Positions 1-8,952 of a DNA stretch of 64,000 bases are shown here, one piece after another; position 1 is the stretch's first letter, and each line of letters begins with the position of its first letter. The stretch is from assembly GCF_010233585.1 (NCBI RefSeq), contig NZ_CP045997.1:5620065-5684064 (forward strand). Reading direction: 5' to 3'. Both the position numbers and the translations under genes were made by a program. Origin of the DNA: Spirosoma endbachense (GTDB lineage: Bacteria; Bacteroidota; Bacteroidia; Cytophagales; Spirosomataceae). The notes under the pieces were generated by a model, which saw only the letters and a list, made by a program, of their open reading frames with translations, was not told where the DNA came from and made no database searches.

Positions 1-92
1 TAAGACGGCAACTTTTTAGACTGGGCGATGGATAAATCACCTTGTGCAAAGAGCCATCCAATAAGGCAGGCAGAAAGAAAATACGTTTTCAT
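1..92 (-). CDS. Partial secreted protein, N-terminus only
   Basis: An ATG at 92 on the minus strand opens a frame that runs off the left edge of the window. The visible 30 residues begin MKTYFLSACLIGWLFAQG and continue DLSIAQSKKLPS. This is a typical Sec signal peptide: one Lys near the start, a hydrophobic core, then a likely cleavage near Ala-Gln-Ser. It lies 44 bp downstream of the susD stop on the same strand, so it is probably the third gene of the susCD operon. In such operons this place is often taken by a surface glycan-binding protein or a secreted hydrolase, but nothing visible here says which. The function cannot be named. Confidence 0.6.
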   Translation of the reverse strand, partial: MKTYFLSACLIGWLFAQGDLSIAQSKKLPS

Positions 93-136
93 TGAATTAA
101 AAATAAGTTGATAATAGAACAGTATCCTGCATTGAT

Positions 137-1621
137 CTACTCCCAACCAGGATTCTGTGTCAATTTCGGATTGGCCTGAATTTCTTCCAGCGGAATGGGG
201 TAATACCGGTGTTTTGCCAGCGGAGTACGAGTGGGATAAACATCGTTTACTGCTTTAGGAATTACGGTCAGGAAGGTGTTCGTCCGGGTCAGATCGAACC
301 AGCGGTCAGCCTCGGCAAACAGCTCCCACGAACGCTCCTGGAGAACTGCGGCAATAAAAGCATCTTTGCCCAGGCCCGGAGTCAGGTCGCCCAGCCCCGC
401 CCGTTTCCGAACCGTATTGATGTACCCGTACGCTGCGGCTGTCGCTCCATTCTGACGCGCTTCAGCTTCAGCCGCAACCAGGTATACGTCGGCCAGTCGG
501 ATAATGGGAAAATTGCAGTTGTTGGCTTCAGCGATGGAGTTCGGATCGCGGTATTTACGAATCAAAACACCTTTTGGCGTTACTGGCGTGATATCCCGCT
601 GTGGAACGATCTTACCCGACACATCACGATAGGTCGTGTCCAGCAACTGCCGTCGTTTATCGCTGGGCGAAAATGAGTCAAAGAAACCCTGATACGCAAA
701 CCAGGACCCGAAGGACACTTTGGCATAATCCGGGCCAGAACTGTTGCGGGGACCGGCAATACCCATAACGGTTAACCAGCGGCTGGGCGTTACCCGATCC
801 GCTTCAACGGCCCACATATTCTCGATACGGGCCGCATCTTCTTTGTCCACATCGAATACGTCAAGCACGTTTGGCATCAGCGCGTATTTGCCCGAATTGA
901 TAGTCGCCTGCGCCATCTGTACCGCCTTTGCCCAGTCTTCATTATACAACGCCACCTTAGCATAGAGGCCTTGAATAGCTTCCTTGGAAGGCCGACCTTT
1001 TACTAAACCGGCTGAGTAGGAGGGTAATCCGGCAATAGCCTGCTCTAAATCACTGTAAATCTGCTTATAGATATCGGCCCGTGAACTTTTGGTGACGAGC
1101 GCTTCGGTTTCGCTGCTGCTTGCTCTGGTCTTTACCGGGATCTCGTTAAACGTTTTGGTGAGCGTCCAGTGGTATAGTGCCCGTAGCGCATAAGCTTCGG
1201 CAACGATTTCCGTCCGGCGCTGGGCATCCATCTGAATGGCAGGGACTTTCTCAATGACCCAGTTGGCATTTTCGATACCCTTGTAGCTAAATCGCCAGAC
1301 ACCCTGCGGCCCCTCGGTTTCATGACGTCCTGAGTTACGCTGGGCTGTGTAATAGGGGTCATACGAAAACAGCGTAATGGTATTCCGGCCCACAACGGCA
1401 CGAGGATAAGCCTGATCGGCCGCGAAATCCGACGCGGCAACTAACGGAAAACCATACAGATTGATCAGTGAACCCGACACCGACGCGATTCCCGCTTCGG
1501 CATCAGAGGCCGTTTTGTAAAAGTTGGTCGTAAAAATGGATGAATACACCGATTCATCCAGTTCGCTGCACGAAATCGTCAGGCCCGACAAAGCCATCAA
1601 CAGCAGAATTTGTTTCTTCAT
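137..1621 (-). CDS. SusD/RagB-family nutrient-binding outer-membrane lipoprotein
   Basis: A 494-residue SusD-like lipoprotein, which caps its SusC barrel at the cell surface and binds the glycan or other nutrient to be imported. The start is set at the ATG at 1621, because it gives a clean lipoprotein signal (MKKQILLLMALSGLTISC, lipobox Cys18). A longer open frame to 1720 would add only residues encoded by the spacer repeats. The protein shows the family's helical TPR-like body with a long Ala/Tyr-rich middle. It ends in the hallmark RYYPIPLEEIQANPKL...QNPGWE tail. It lies 102 bp after susC and must be co-transcribed with it. The substrate cannot be read from the sequence, and no clear polysaccharide-specific enzyme is adjacent. 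Confidence 0.93.
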   Translation of the reverse strand: MKKQILLLMALSGLTISCSELDESVYSSIFTTNFYKTASDAEAGIASVSGSLINLYGFPLVAASDFAADQAYPRAVVGRNTITLFSYDPYYTAQRNSGRHETEGPQGVWRFSYKGIENANWVIEKVPAIQMDAQRRTEIVAEAYALRALYHWTLTKTFNEIPVKTRASSSETEALVTKSSRADIYKQIYSDLEQAIAGLPSYSAGLVKGRPSKEAIQGLYAKVALYNEDWAKAVQMAQATINSGKYALMPNVLDVFDVDKEDAARIENMWAVEADRVTPSRWLTVMGIAGPRNSSGPDYAKVSFGSWFAYQGFFDSFSPSDKRRQLLDTTYRDVSGKIVPQRDITPVTPKGVLIRKYRDPNSIAEANNCNFPIIRLADVYLVAAEAEARQNGATAAAYGYINTVRKRAGLGDLTPGLGKDAFIAAVLQERSWELFAEADRWFDLTRTNTFLTVIPKAVNDVYPTRTPLAKHRYYPIPLEEIQANPKLTQNPGWE

Positions 1622-1723
1622 GGGAGGAAAATGAATGAGTGAAAGTGTGAATGAGCGAATGAGTGAAAGAATTAATGAGTGAGCGATGAATGGGTTGGCG
1701 AGAGTTTTTTGCTCATTCACTCA
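1622..1723. repeat. Degenerate AATGAGTGA repeats in the susC-susD spacer
   Basis: The 102-bp spacer between susC and susD is mostly short direct repeats built on AATGAGTGA. AATGAGTGAAAG occurs at 1634-1645 and again at 1658-1669 (24-bp step), and related units lie around 1674-1685. An inverted copy lies at about 1710-1724, where GCTCATTCAC pairs with GTGAATGAGC at 1647-1656. The spacer mRNA could therefore fold upstream of the susD start. Such simple repeats could also grow or shrink by slippage. Any role in setting the SusC:SusD ratio is inference. Confidence 0.6.
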
Positions 1724-4700
1724 TTATAAAGTAATTTGAAGGCCACCCAGAAACGAACGGGCAATTGGATACGTACCATTGTCGACAAACTGCGTGGTGG
1801 CATTGCCGAAGTTGTTGACTTCCGGATCGAAACCCGAGTACTTCGTGATCGTAAACGCGTTGTTGGCGCTGACATAGATCCGAATCTGGTTAATGCCTTT
1901 CATTTTAGGGAGCGTGTAGCCCAGTGAAACATTTTTCAGCCGAACAAACGACGCATCCTCCACGTATCGATCTGAAATGGGTAACCGTCCGCCCTGAAAT
2001 CCACTGGCATACTCATTGTTCGGGTTCGTCGCCGACCAGCGATTCGCAAGGCCTGCCAGCACATTCTGCTGACCCAGCGCCGTTTCGAATGTATACCGGA
2101 ACAGGTTCATGAGTTTATTCCCCTGTACGCCCTGAACAAACAGATTCAGGTCGAAGCCCCGGTAGCGGAACGAAGAAGAGAAGCCAAAGATGTATTTGGG
2201 TTGTGAGTTACCCACAATGAGCTGGTCAGCCGCTGTTATCGTGCCATCGCCGTTAATGTCTTTCACCTTCTGGCCACCAAGACGGCCGTCATAGCCGGGT
2301 AGAATTGTCTCACCAGTTTGACTAATCCCATCGAAGATATAGGTTCGGTAAAGACCCATTGGATAGCCGATTTTGAGCAGCGCGAAAGCCGACCGGGGTA
2401 GCTCATCCAGAATACCGTCGAGCGCCAGCACCTCGTTTTTATTGAAGGTAATATTTGCCGATGCATCCCATTGAAGCCCTCTTCTGCCACCGGGTAAAAT
2501 CCGGCCATTGACGGCCAGTTCAACGCCCCGGTTTTGTATCGAACCAAAGTTGCCGGTGATGTAGGTGTAGCCCGACGACATGGGTAATACTTTCTGAAAC
2601 AAAAGGTTATCGGTCCGTTTGTTGTAATAATCGGCCACAACAGACAGGCGGTTATTGAATAAACTGACATCGATACCCACATCGACCTGCGTAGATCGCT
2701 CCCATTTCAGATCCGGGTTTGGAATGGCGTTCGGATTGATACCGGTAACCGGATTGTGGTTGTAATTGTAATTCAGGCCCGATGCGCCGACTGTGGCCAG
2801 CGATTGGTAGGGGTCAATAGCACCCGCGTTCCCGGTAATGCCCCAGCTACCGCGTAGTTTCAAATCAGAAACAACCGAAATCGACTTCATAAACGGCTCT
2901 TCCACTAGTCGCCAGGCACCAGCAATAGCGGGAAAAAAGCCGTATTTGTTGTTCTCCCCAAATTTGCTGGACCCATCGGCCCGTGCCGTCAAATCGAGGA
3001 AATATTTGTCTTTATAGCCGTAGTTGATCCGCCCCAGGTACGAGTCCAGTCTGGATTTGCTTTTGTCGCTGCCAAGGCGCTGATTCACAGCCAGGCCAAC
3101 GGAATTATTTTCGGTTATATCGTTCGGAAAGTTAGACGCTGTCTGTGTATAACTCTGATTTACATTGGCCTGGGTGGCTAAAACCGCTGTGGCCGCCAGC
3201 GTGTGATGCTCCGCCAGGCGGGTTCGGTACGTAAAAATACTTTCGTGCAGGAGCGTTCGGCCGTATGATGTAATATTGGATGCACTACCACCCCCCGACG
3301 CTAACTGTGACTGACTCAGGAGCGACAACGGCGAGTAAAATTCTGACAATGTGTTACCCAGATCGACATTGAAACTAGGGCGGTAGGTGAAGCCTTTGAA
3401 CAGGGTAAAGTCGACGTAGATATTGGCCAAAATCCGCTGGCTCGTCTGCCGATTGATGGGCGTGATGAAGTTCAGCGGGTTCGTTACTTCCTGATATTGC
3501 CCATTCATCTGGTCCTGAAACGGATATACACTGCCATCGGCCCGATAAGGTATCAGCGTTGGCGGAGCCGCAACGGCCGCTCCCAGCACACCCGCCCGGC
3601 TGCTGGTTACGTCGGAGCCTGTGCCGCCCACACTTACACCATTATTAACCGAATAGCCATAGTACAAACTGGTACCAATCTTGACCCGGTCAGTCAGTCG
3701 ATGATCGATGTTTGAGCGAAACGAGTAGCGATCAAAGCTAGAGTTTTTAATGATCCCATCCTGATTGAAGTAATTCAGTGAAAGCGCCAGTTGGGTTTTC
3801 TGATTACCACCCGTAACAGAAAGCTGGTGGCTCTGGATGGGCGCTTTTCGGAAAATCAGGTTCTGCCAGTTGGTGCCTTCGCCCAGGCTCGAAGGATCAG
3901 CATAGATCGATCGTTTATAGACTTCATTTTCCAGCTGGGCAAACTGCCGGGCATTCAGTACGTCCAACGTTTTGTTGACCTGCTGCACCCCACCGTAGCC
4001 ATCGTAGCTAATGCGGGTTGCTCCATCTTTACCACGTTTGGTGGTGATCAGAACGACGCCGTTTGCTGCTCTTGCCCCATAAATGGCCGTCGATGAGGCA
4101 TCTTTCAACACTTCAATCGACTCAATATCATTCGGATTGATCTGCGAAAGCGGACTCACATCGGTGATGCCCCCCGAGTTGGCAATCTGAATGCCGTCAA
4201 TGACATACAGCGGTTCAGAGCTGCCATTAATCGAGTTTGTTCCACGAATACGGACGCTGACATTACCGCCCGGAGCACCCGAATTCTGCGTGATCTGTAC
4301 ACCAGCCACCCGCGCCTGTAACCCCTGCGCTACGTTAGCAACGGGTGTTTGCAACAGATCGGCGGCCTTGACCGAAGCAATGGCGCCCGTTGTTTCAATT
4401 TTTCGCTGTGTTCCATAACCCACAACAACAACTTCTTCCAGTGCTTTCGTGTCGAGTGCCAGTTGTATGTCAACCGTTGACCGGCTGCCAACAACAATTT
4501 CCTGGGTCAAATACCCGACAAAGCTTACAACCAGCGTGGCTCCATCTGGCACCGTTAATTGAAACACCCCTTTTGCGTCCGTAACGACTCCGCGTTGCCG
4601 AACCGTCGGACCGGTCCCTTTCAGCAGCACACTCACACCCGGAAGCGGGGCTCCTTTTTCATCGGTGACGGTTCCCGTAATAAGTCGCTCATCAACCTGA

Positions 4701-4888
4701 TGTTGATTGATCTTCGTTAGTTGGGAAAGCTCTTCTCCAGTACCCTGTTTCGTACCTTCAACGATGGTGCTGAAAAGACCTTCTGACGTTTTGCCTGGAC
4801 TATAACCACTCCTCTGCCGGCCCTGTGTCAACAGAGGTGACAGAGACCCTGACAAAACGAGGTAATACAGTAAAAGCTTTTGTCGCAT
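1724..4888 (-). CDS. SusC/RagA-family TonB-linked outer-membrane transporter
   Basis: A 1054-residue TonB-dependent transporter of the SusC class. It is an outer-membrane barrel that imports oligomers delivered by its SusD partner, using energy from TonB/ExbBD. Domains in order: an N-terminal signal region (about 1-22), a linker, and a carboxypeptidase-regulatory-like beta-sandwich at about 68-145 (ITGTVTDEKGAPLPGVSV, then SFVGYLTQE). A TonB-box-like EEVVVVGYG follows at about 151-159. The plug domain carries the SusC signature GARAANGVVLITT near 270, and the rest is beta-barrel. The N-terminal extension of about 45 residues before the regulatory domain is longer than in many SusC proteins. 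It is the first gene of the operon, with susD 102 bp downstream and a divergent putative regulator 173 bp upstream. Confidence 0.95.
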   Translation of the reverse strand: MRQKLLLYYLVLSGSLSPLLTQGRQRSGYSPGKTSEGLFSTIVEGTKQGTGEELSQLTKINQHQVDERLITGTVTDEKGAPLPGVSVLLKGTGPTVRQRGVVTDAKGVFQLTVPDGATLVVSFVGYLTQEIVVGSRSTVDIQLALDTKALEEVVVVGYGTQRKIETTGAIASVKAADLLQTPVANVAQGLQARVAGVQITQNSGAPGGNVSVRIRGTNSINGSSEPLYVIDGIQIANSGGITDVSPLSQINPNDIESIEVLKDASSTAIYGARAANGVVLITTKRGKDGATRISYDGYGGVQQVNKTLDVLNARQFAQLENEVYKRSIYADPSSLGEGTNWQNLIFRKAPIQSHQLSVTGGNQKTQLALSLNYFNQDGIIKNSSFDRYSFRSNIDHRLTDRVKIGTSLYYGYSVNNGVSVGGTGSDVTSSRAGVLGAAVAAPPTLIPYRADGSVYPFQDQMNGQYQEVTNPLNFITPINRQTSQRILANIYVDFTLFKGFTYRPSFNVDLGNTLSEFYSPLSLLSQSQLASGGGSASNITSYGRTLLHESIFTYRTRLAEHHTLAATAVLATQANVNQSYTQTASNFPNDITENNSVGLAVNQRLGSDKSKSRLDSYLGRINYGYKDKYFLDLTARADGSSKFGENNKYGFFPAIAGAWRLVEEPFMKSISVVSDLKLRGSWGITGNAGAIDPYQSLATVGASGLNYNYNHNPVTGINPNAIPNPDLKWERSTQVDVGIDVSLFNNRLSVVADYYNKRTDNLLFQKVLPMSSGYTYITGNFGSIQNRGVELAVNGRILPGGRRGLQWDASANITFNKNEVLALDGILDELPRSAFALLKIGYPMGLYRTYIFDGISQTGETILPGYDGRLGGQKVKDINGDGTITAADQLIVGNSQPKYIFGFSSSFRYRGFDLNLFVQGVQGNKLMNLFRYTFETALGQQNVLAGLANRWSATNPNNEYASGFQGGRLPISDRYVEDASFVRLKNVSLGYTLPKMKGINQIRIYVSANNAFTITKYSGFDPEVNNFGNATTQFVDNGTYPIARSFLGGLQITL

Positions 4889-4956
4889 ATTATTTAGATA
4901 TTTATAGATTATAGGAATATTGGTCCAGTGCAGTGCTCACATCAAATGCGAGTATA

Positions 4957-4964
4957 CAAAGGTA
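4957..4964 (-). promoter_or_regulatory. Candidate Bacteroidota -7 element for susC
   Basis: On the minus strand this reads TACCTTTG, a full match to the Bacteroidota -7 consensus TAnnTTTG, about 70 bp before the susC start. No good -33 TTTG lies at the expected distance, so it is only a candidate. The 173-bp gap between susC and the divergent gene at 5062 must hold promoters for both. Confidence 0.35.
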
Positions 4965-5061
4965 ATTTTGCATTATACGGCGAAGGCATGCTACGCCTGA
5001 CCATTTTGTTTGACAAAATTCTGGATAACTTAATCAACAGATTTACAGACTATTACGCTGA

Positions 5062-6414
5062 ATGATCACGGAGAATGGACAACCCGGCAAGGCCGAAGTT
5101 TTCGCTTTTTTAGACATCAGCTGTCGAAGGGTTAGCGAAACGTACGGCAAGCCTGACTGGGACACGTGGACTAACAGTGACTACGTTAGTCTAAGTCATA
5201 TACTTTTCAGGCAGACCCGCGTACGGATTAGCCCGAATACGCTGAAACGTATTTTTGGTAAGATTAAAACCGATTCCCGGTATTACCCTCAGAAAGCCAC
5301 CCGGGATGCGCTGGCTGTATACATTGGCCATCCCGACTGGGACCATTTTGTGAAATTGCAGGAATGGACGGCCCGGCATACCGAGCGGATACCCGATGGG
5401 TTTATCCGGGACGAGAATCTGCCACATCCATCAACGCCTGCTGATCCGCCAACTCTTTCTTCCCGGAAAAATACGAAGCGTAGCCGGCGATTGCCTTTGC
5501 TGGTCGGAGGTGTCCTTTTACTTGCTGTTCTCCTTTTGGTTGTACAGCAGCGAAGCGCGAGTCGGGAATCTGCTCAGCTTATTTGTCGAAACCCCCTGGG
5601 TGAAAACCCGCACTCAGCCGTGTTTCAACTCAAGCACCCAGATTCAAAGGGAGAAGCGGGCGCTTATACCATTCTGTTTGGTGATGGCAAACGGGAGCGA
5701 CTCAACGCAAATGACAGCCTTGCCACGCACTATTATGAACGGCCGGGTCGCTATTTCGCCATCCTGCAACGGGATGGTGTAAATATCGATACGTCGACGG
5801 TTTATTTACGGACAAAAAGCTGGACCGTTACCGGCAACATGATGCACGATACCAGCCGGGTTTACCCCATTGAGGTCGCGGATCTGTTTACCAAAAGACG
5901 CCGTAGTGTTAGCGCCCCTGAAGCTGCCCGCGCCGGTATTGACACGAATCGAACGTTCTTTATGGAGTTTATCAATAGCCATCCTACCAGGATTGATGGG
6001 GATAACTTTGAACTGACGACTCGTATAAAAACCTCTCCTGACCGAGCAGGTGTTCGCTGTTCGCAGGTCGGAATTACGGTGTGGGGTGAATCGTCACAAC
6101 ACATGTTTGAAGTGATGAGGCCGGGTTGTGCTCACTGGATTTTGATACAGAATTCAGATATCCAGAAAAGTGGGCTGCGGGATGATTTGAGTTTTATGGG
6201 CGCAGATTTGCGGTTGGGTGGAACGTTAACGCTGCGAATTATCGACAAACAGGCTGTTATTTTGATTAACAATCGACAAGTCTACAAAACGAGTTACACA
6301 CAACCACTCCACAAAATTTATGGTGTCAAAATCCGTTTTGCCGGAGTTGGAACCGTTGATTCATTCTCGTTGAAAGATCTTAAAACAGGCTCTATGTTCG
6401 ATGGAAGCTTTTAA
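5062..6414 (+). CDS. Membrane-tethered HTH-like protein with PKD-like and LamG-like periplasmic domains
   Basis: A 450-residue single-pass protein. Residues 1-140 look cytoplasmic. A segment at about 43-96 (ISPNTLKRIFGKIK, then ATRDALAVYIGHPDWDHF) matches a helical, HTH-like N-terminal pattern common in Bacteroidota, where a TLKRIFG helix precedes a conserved LAxYxGHxDWxxF. A basic stretch (KNTKRSRR) precedes one transmembrane helix at about 144-162. Outside lie a PKD-like fold at about 185-250 (ILFGDGK, then HYYERPGRYFAIL) and a C-terminal beta-sandwich (about 285-445) resembling LamG or glycan-binding domains. It is divergent from susC with 173 bp between them. I infer a one-component, ToxR/CadC-style regulator that senses ligand outside and binds DNA inside. 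DNA binding is not proven by sequence alone. Confidence 0.6.
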   Translation: MITENGQPGKAEVFAFLDISCRRVSETYGKPDWDTWTNSDYVSLSHILFRQTRVRISPNTLKRIFGKIKTDSRYYPQKATRDALAVYIGHPDWDHFVKLQEWTARHTERIPDGFIRDENLPHPSTPADPPTLSSRKNTKRSRRLPLLVGGVLLLAVLLLVVQQRSASRESAQLICRNPLGENPHSAVFQLKHPDSKGEAGAYTILFGDGKRERLNANDSLATHYYERPGRYFAILQRDGVNIDTSTVYLRTKSWTVTGNMMHDTSRVYPIEVADLFTKRRRSVSAPEAARAGIDTNRTFFMEFINSHPTRIDGDNFELTTRIKTSPDRAGVRCSQVGITVWGESSQHMFEVMRPGCAHWILIQNSDIQKSGLRDDLSFMGADLRLGGTLTLRIIDKQAVILINNRQVYKTSYTQPLHKIYGVKIRFAGVGTVDSFSLKDLKTGSMFDGSF

Positions 6415-6532
6415 CGTACTGACTAGCAAAGCGCCGTAGAGTTCCGAAATCCACTCGGTTTAAATGCGGATGTCCCAATGCAGGCGATGCGTATTTTGCC
6501 GGGAATACCCAACGCCTGAGATGGGTCTGATA

Positions 6533-7522
6533 TCAACGAGCGCGGTCAGTGTTGTTGAGGATTAGAGCCGCTAGTTGATCAAGCCAGGGCTCTGCAATCA
6601 GATGGCCCATCCCCTCGATGAGTTCAAACCGGGCATTCGGAATGTTGGCCGCCACATTACGTCCCGCATCAGGGACCACCAGCGGGTCGTCGCTACCATG
6701 AATGACGAGGGTAGGAACCCGAATTGTTTGTAGTTGTTGCTCACGACCTGCATAGAAACCGGCCATTGATGCGGCTCCCTGTCGTTCGTAACCATCCGGA
6801 TAAAACGACCGCTGAATGTCCGCTTCGACCTGCCTCCGGATTTGCGTAGAATCGGCTTTGTATGCCTGACCTCCCAGAGCCCGGAACACCTTGATTTCCC
6901 GCTGAGTGTAAGCGGCCGTATCAGCAGGTAGCGCTGGCGGGGGAATGCTGGCCAGCACAGCGGGCTTGGCAAGGAGTGGGAAATCTGCCTTACCACCCCC
7001 GGCCATGATGCTAACCAACGACAGCACCCGGTTTGGATGTCGGTAAGCTACCCGTTGCGCAATCATGCCCCCCATGGATACCCCGACAATATGCGCTTTG
7101 TCAATGCCCAGGTAATCGAGTAGACCAGCCGCGTCGTCGGCCATGTCATCCAGGGTATACAGTAATGGAATAGGCTTTTTGGCCTGTATCGCCTGACCAA
7201 TTGCTGCCCAGTCCGGACGCGTAGCCTGCGTAAATTTGGTTGACAGGCCGGCGTCGCGGTTATCGAAACGAATCACCTGATACCCTTTACGCGCCAACTG
7301 TTCGCAAAAAGAGACCGGCCAGGCGGTTAGCTGGTTATTGGTGCCCGCGATTAACAGGATCGCTTTGTTTTTGGGTAGGCCAAACCGTTCATAAGCTATG
7401 GTTATACGATTGGAACTGGCCAGCCCACTTTGTCTGGATATGGCCTGGCGACTTATCCGTTGCGCGCTACAGGCCCATAATCCCACTATCAGACAGAAGC
7501 AAATTACAGTTTTCATAGACAT
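6533..7522 (-). CDS. Alpha/beta-hydrolase lipoprotein
   Basis: A 329-residue alpha/beta hydrolase with a lipoprotein signal: hydrophobic run FCLIVGLWAC, lipobox Cys18. An ATG two codons further in (7516) is an equally good start. The nucleophile elbow is GVSMGG (Ser149). The acid is probably in HGSDDPL and the catalytic His in GMGHLI near the C-terminus, so the triad appears complete. The lid region (about 100-130 and 190-240) is like those of small-molecule esterases and aclacinomycin-methylesterase-type hydrolases. It is anchored in the cell envelope. The gene is convergent with 5062-6414 and ends 118 bp from it. The next upstream gene on the strand ends 15 bp before it, so it may be part of the sigma-factor transcript. 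The substrate is unknown. Confidence 0.8.
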   Translation of the reverse strand: MSMKTVICFCLIVGLWACSAQRISRQAISRQSGLASSNRITIAYERFGLPKNKAILLIAGTNNQLTAWPVSFCEQLARKGYQVIRFDNRDAGLSTKFTQATRPDWAAIGQAIQAKKPIPLLYTLDDMADDAAGLLDYLGIDKAHIVGVSMGGMIAQRVAYRHPNRVLSLVSIMAGGGKADFPLLAKPAVLASIPPPALPADTAAYTQREIKVFRALGGQAYKADSTQIRRQVEADIQRSFYPDGYERQGAASMAGFYAGREQQLQTIRVPTLVIHGSDDPLVVPDAGRNVAANIPNARFELIEGMGHLIAEPWLDQLAALILNNTDRAR

Positions 7523-7537
7523 AACGTTGTTGATTGG

Positions 7538-8158
7538 TTATTGGTCAAACTCACTAAGCAGTTCCCGCAGTCCTTCAATGGGCCGTTCGAACTGGTTACG
7601 GTTCTCCCGCCGGATTGCCCACCCGCACGACAAAAGGGTAAGCACAAAGAGCCAGATCGCCGGGGTTATATGTTGCTCAAGGCCGCCAGGTACATACAAC
7701 TGGAAAAGGAGAACGATGCACAGGGCGGTGCTCGCCGGAATCAGCATGAATTCATACCGTTTCTTGAACTGATAGAACGATACCAGATTCAGATATTGAT
7801 ACTCGATTCGTTTCTGAACTGAATCGTCCGGCACTTTCCGGCCAGGGCTGGCCAGGGCGATCTGCTTAAATTTCTTCAACAGCATCACCGTAAACGGCAG
7901 GTAGAGAAGTATACCTGCCAGGCAGAGCCACTGGTTACGAGGCTCTCCCCAGGATCGTAATAAAACATGGCTAAACAGGGCATACACGATGATTTGAAGC
8001 GTCAAAGCGCCCCAAAAATAGTGCATCGCCCGGCTGACCTGATGACGAGCTCTCGTCCGGGCAATGCCCGCAAGAGCCGATCGGTCGTACGTTGGTAAGA
8101 CGGAAGGCGTGTGATTGCCTTCGTTCCATTGGTTCTTCAAATCGTCGATAACTGACAT
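7538..8158 (-). CDS. Four-helix membrane protein, partner of ECF sigma factor
   Basis: A 206-residue protein with a short polar N-terminus (MSVIDDLKNQW) and about four transmembrane helices (about 46-67, 78-96, 137-153 and 166-181). Between helices 2 and 3 lies a charged cytoplasmic loop. It starts 17 bp after the ECF sigma gene and is surely co-transcribed. Bacteroidota often pair such small membrane proteins, beginning with a DDLKxxW motif, with a stand-alone ECF sigma factor. A role as anti-sigma or modulator follows from this position only. No zinc-binding anti-sigma (ZAS) HxxxCxxC motif is present. Confidence 0.65.
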   Translation of the reverse strand: MSVIDDLKNQWNEGNHTPSVLPTYDRSALAGIARTRARHQVSRAMHYFWGALTLQIIVYALFSHVLLRSWGEPRNQWLCLAGILLYLPFTVMLLKKFKQIALASPGRKVPDDSVQKRIEYQYLNLVSFYQFKKRYEFMLIPASTALCIVLLFQLYVPGGLEQHITPAIWLFVLTLLSCGWAIRRENRNQFERPIEGLRELLSEFDQ

Positions 8159-8175
8159 GGTTACACGGTTTTAAT

Positions 8176-8664
8176 TTATTTCTTTAAGCGAACTTCCAAT
8201 TCCTTCCTGATCCGTACTAATCGTACGCTCACGTTCGAGATGGTTATGCCCATGACTGTGGCGATCTCTTCATAACTTAGCCCATCCAGATAGAGGATGA
8301 TAACGGCTTTGTTGAGGGGCGCCAGGTCGGCAATTGCTGCTAAAAGCTGCAAAGAAGCATCCTCCTTGTCACTGGGAGCCGAGTCTGGTAACTGTTCGTG
8401 GGCAGGCATCAGCACTTCGTGTCGCCATCGTTTAGCATTGCGATGGTAGGTAAGGGCCGTGTTGAGACAAACGCTGTACATCCAGGTGGAAAATTTCGAC
8501 TGTCCGCTGAAAGAAGGATACGCTTTCCATAATTGATAGATCATTTCCTGGACCAGATCAGCCCGCTCATCGGCATCTGGTTGATAAACACGGCTGATTT
8601 TGTGAGCAATCGCCACATGCTGATTTAGTTGCTGAAGAAACGTCTCTTCCGTGGAGGTACTCAT
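8176..8664 (-). CDS. ECF-type RNA polymerase sigma factor
   Basis: A 162-residue sigma-70 family factor of the extracytoplasmic-function type. Region 2 spans about 15-80 (DLVQEMIYQLWKAYPSF, then KFSTWMYSVCLNTAL), and region 4 lies at about 108-160 (LDGLSYEEIATVMGIT as the HTH, then VSVRLVRIRKEL). There is no region 1.1 or 3. The start chosen is the ATG at 8664. An upstream in-frame TTG at 8691 would add nine residues and is less likely. It is followed within 17 bp by a membrane protein that is probably its modulator. The stimulus and regulon are not visible. Confidence 0.88.
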   Translation of the reverse strand: MSTSTEETFLQQLNQHVAIAHKISRVYQPDADERADLVQEMIYQLWKAYPSFSGQSKFSTWMYSVCLNTALTYHRNAKRWRHEVLMPAHEQLPDSAPSDKEDASLQLLAAIADLAPLNKAVIILYLDGLSYEEIATVMGITISNVSVRLVRIRKELEVRLKK

Positions 8665-8847
8665 TTCGGTTGTCTGGATGCTCTTTTTCAATAAGTAGCA
8701 GAAAGGAGCAAAAAACTACAGGCAATCGCGAAAATTGTTATAAAAGTTGCGGCCATGCGCGATTGAGCCCACCTACCAGCCGCTCTCTGATCTGTTTTTG
8801 AAGAGTCCTACTGAAAGAAGACGAACCGCCTGTACCTTGGTACTGGT

Positions 8848-8899
8848 GTGAGGTCAGGTTCTTCAACCTGACCTCTGCGGTTTTGAGAAACCGCTTCAC
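8848..8899. repeat. Double-hairpin palindromic repeat, copy A
   Basis: Two hairpins sit side by side: GAGGTCAGGTT - CTTC - AACCTGACCTC (8850-8875) and GCGGTTT - TGAG - AAACCGC (8877-8894). An outer GTGA/TCAC pair encloses both. The reverse complement of the first hairpin and its flank recurs without change over 33 bases at 19127-19159, so this is a dispersed element and not a private terminator. It lies between the divergent sigma-factor gene and the gene at 8953. No transposase is adjacent. It resembles REP-type palindromes. Confidence 0.65.
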
Positions 8900-8952
8900 A
8901 TTTTAGGCTGAGTAGCTATTGACTAGTGAAAGCTCTTTACTACGCACCCAGT

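Noticed and set aside
137..1720. SusD starting at 1720
   Set aside because: The extra 33 residues come from spacer repeats and would hide the lipoprotein signal that begins at 1621.
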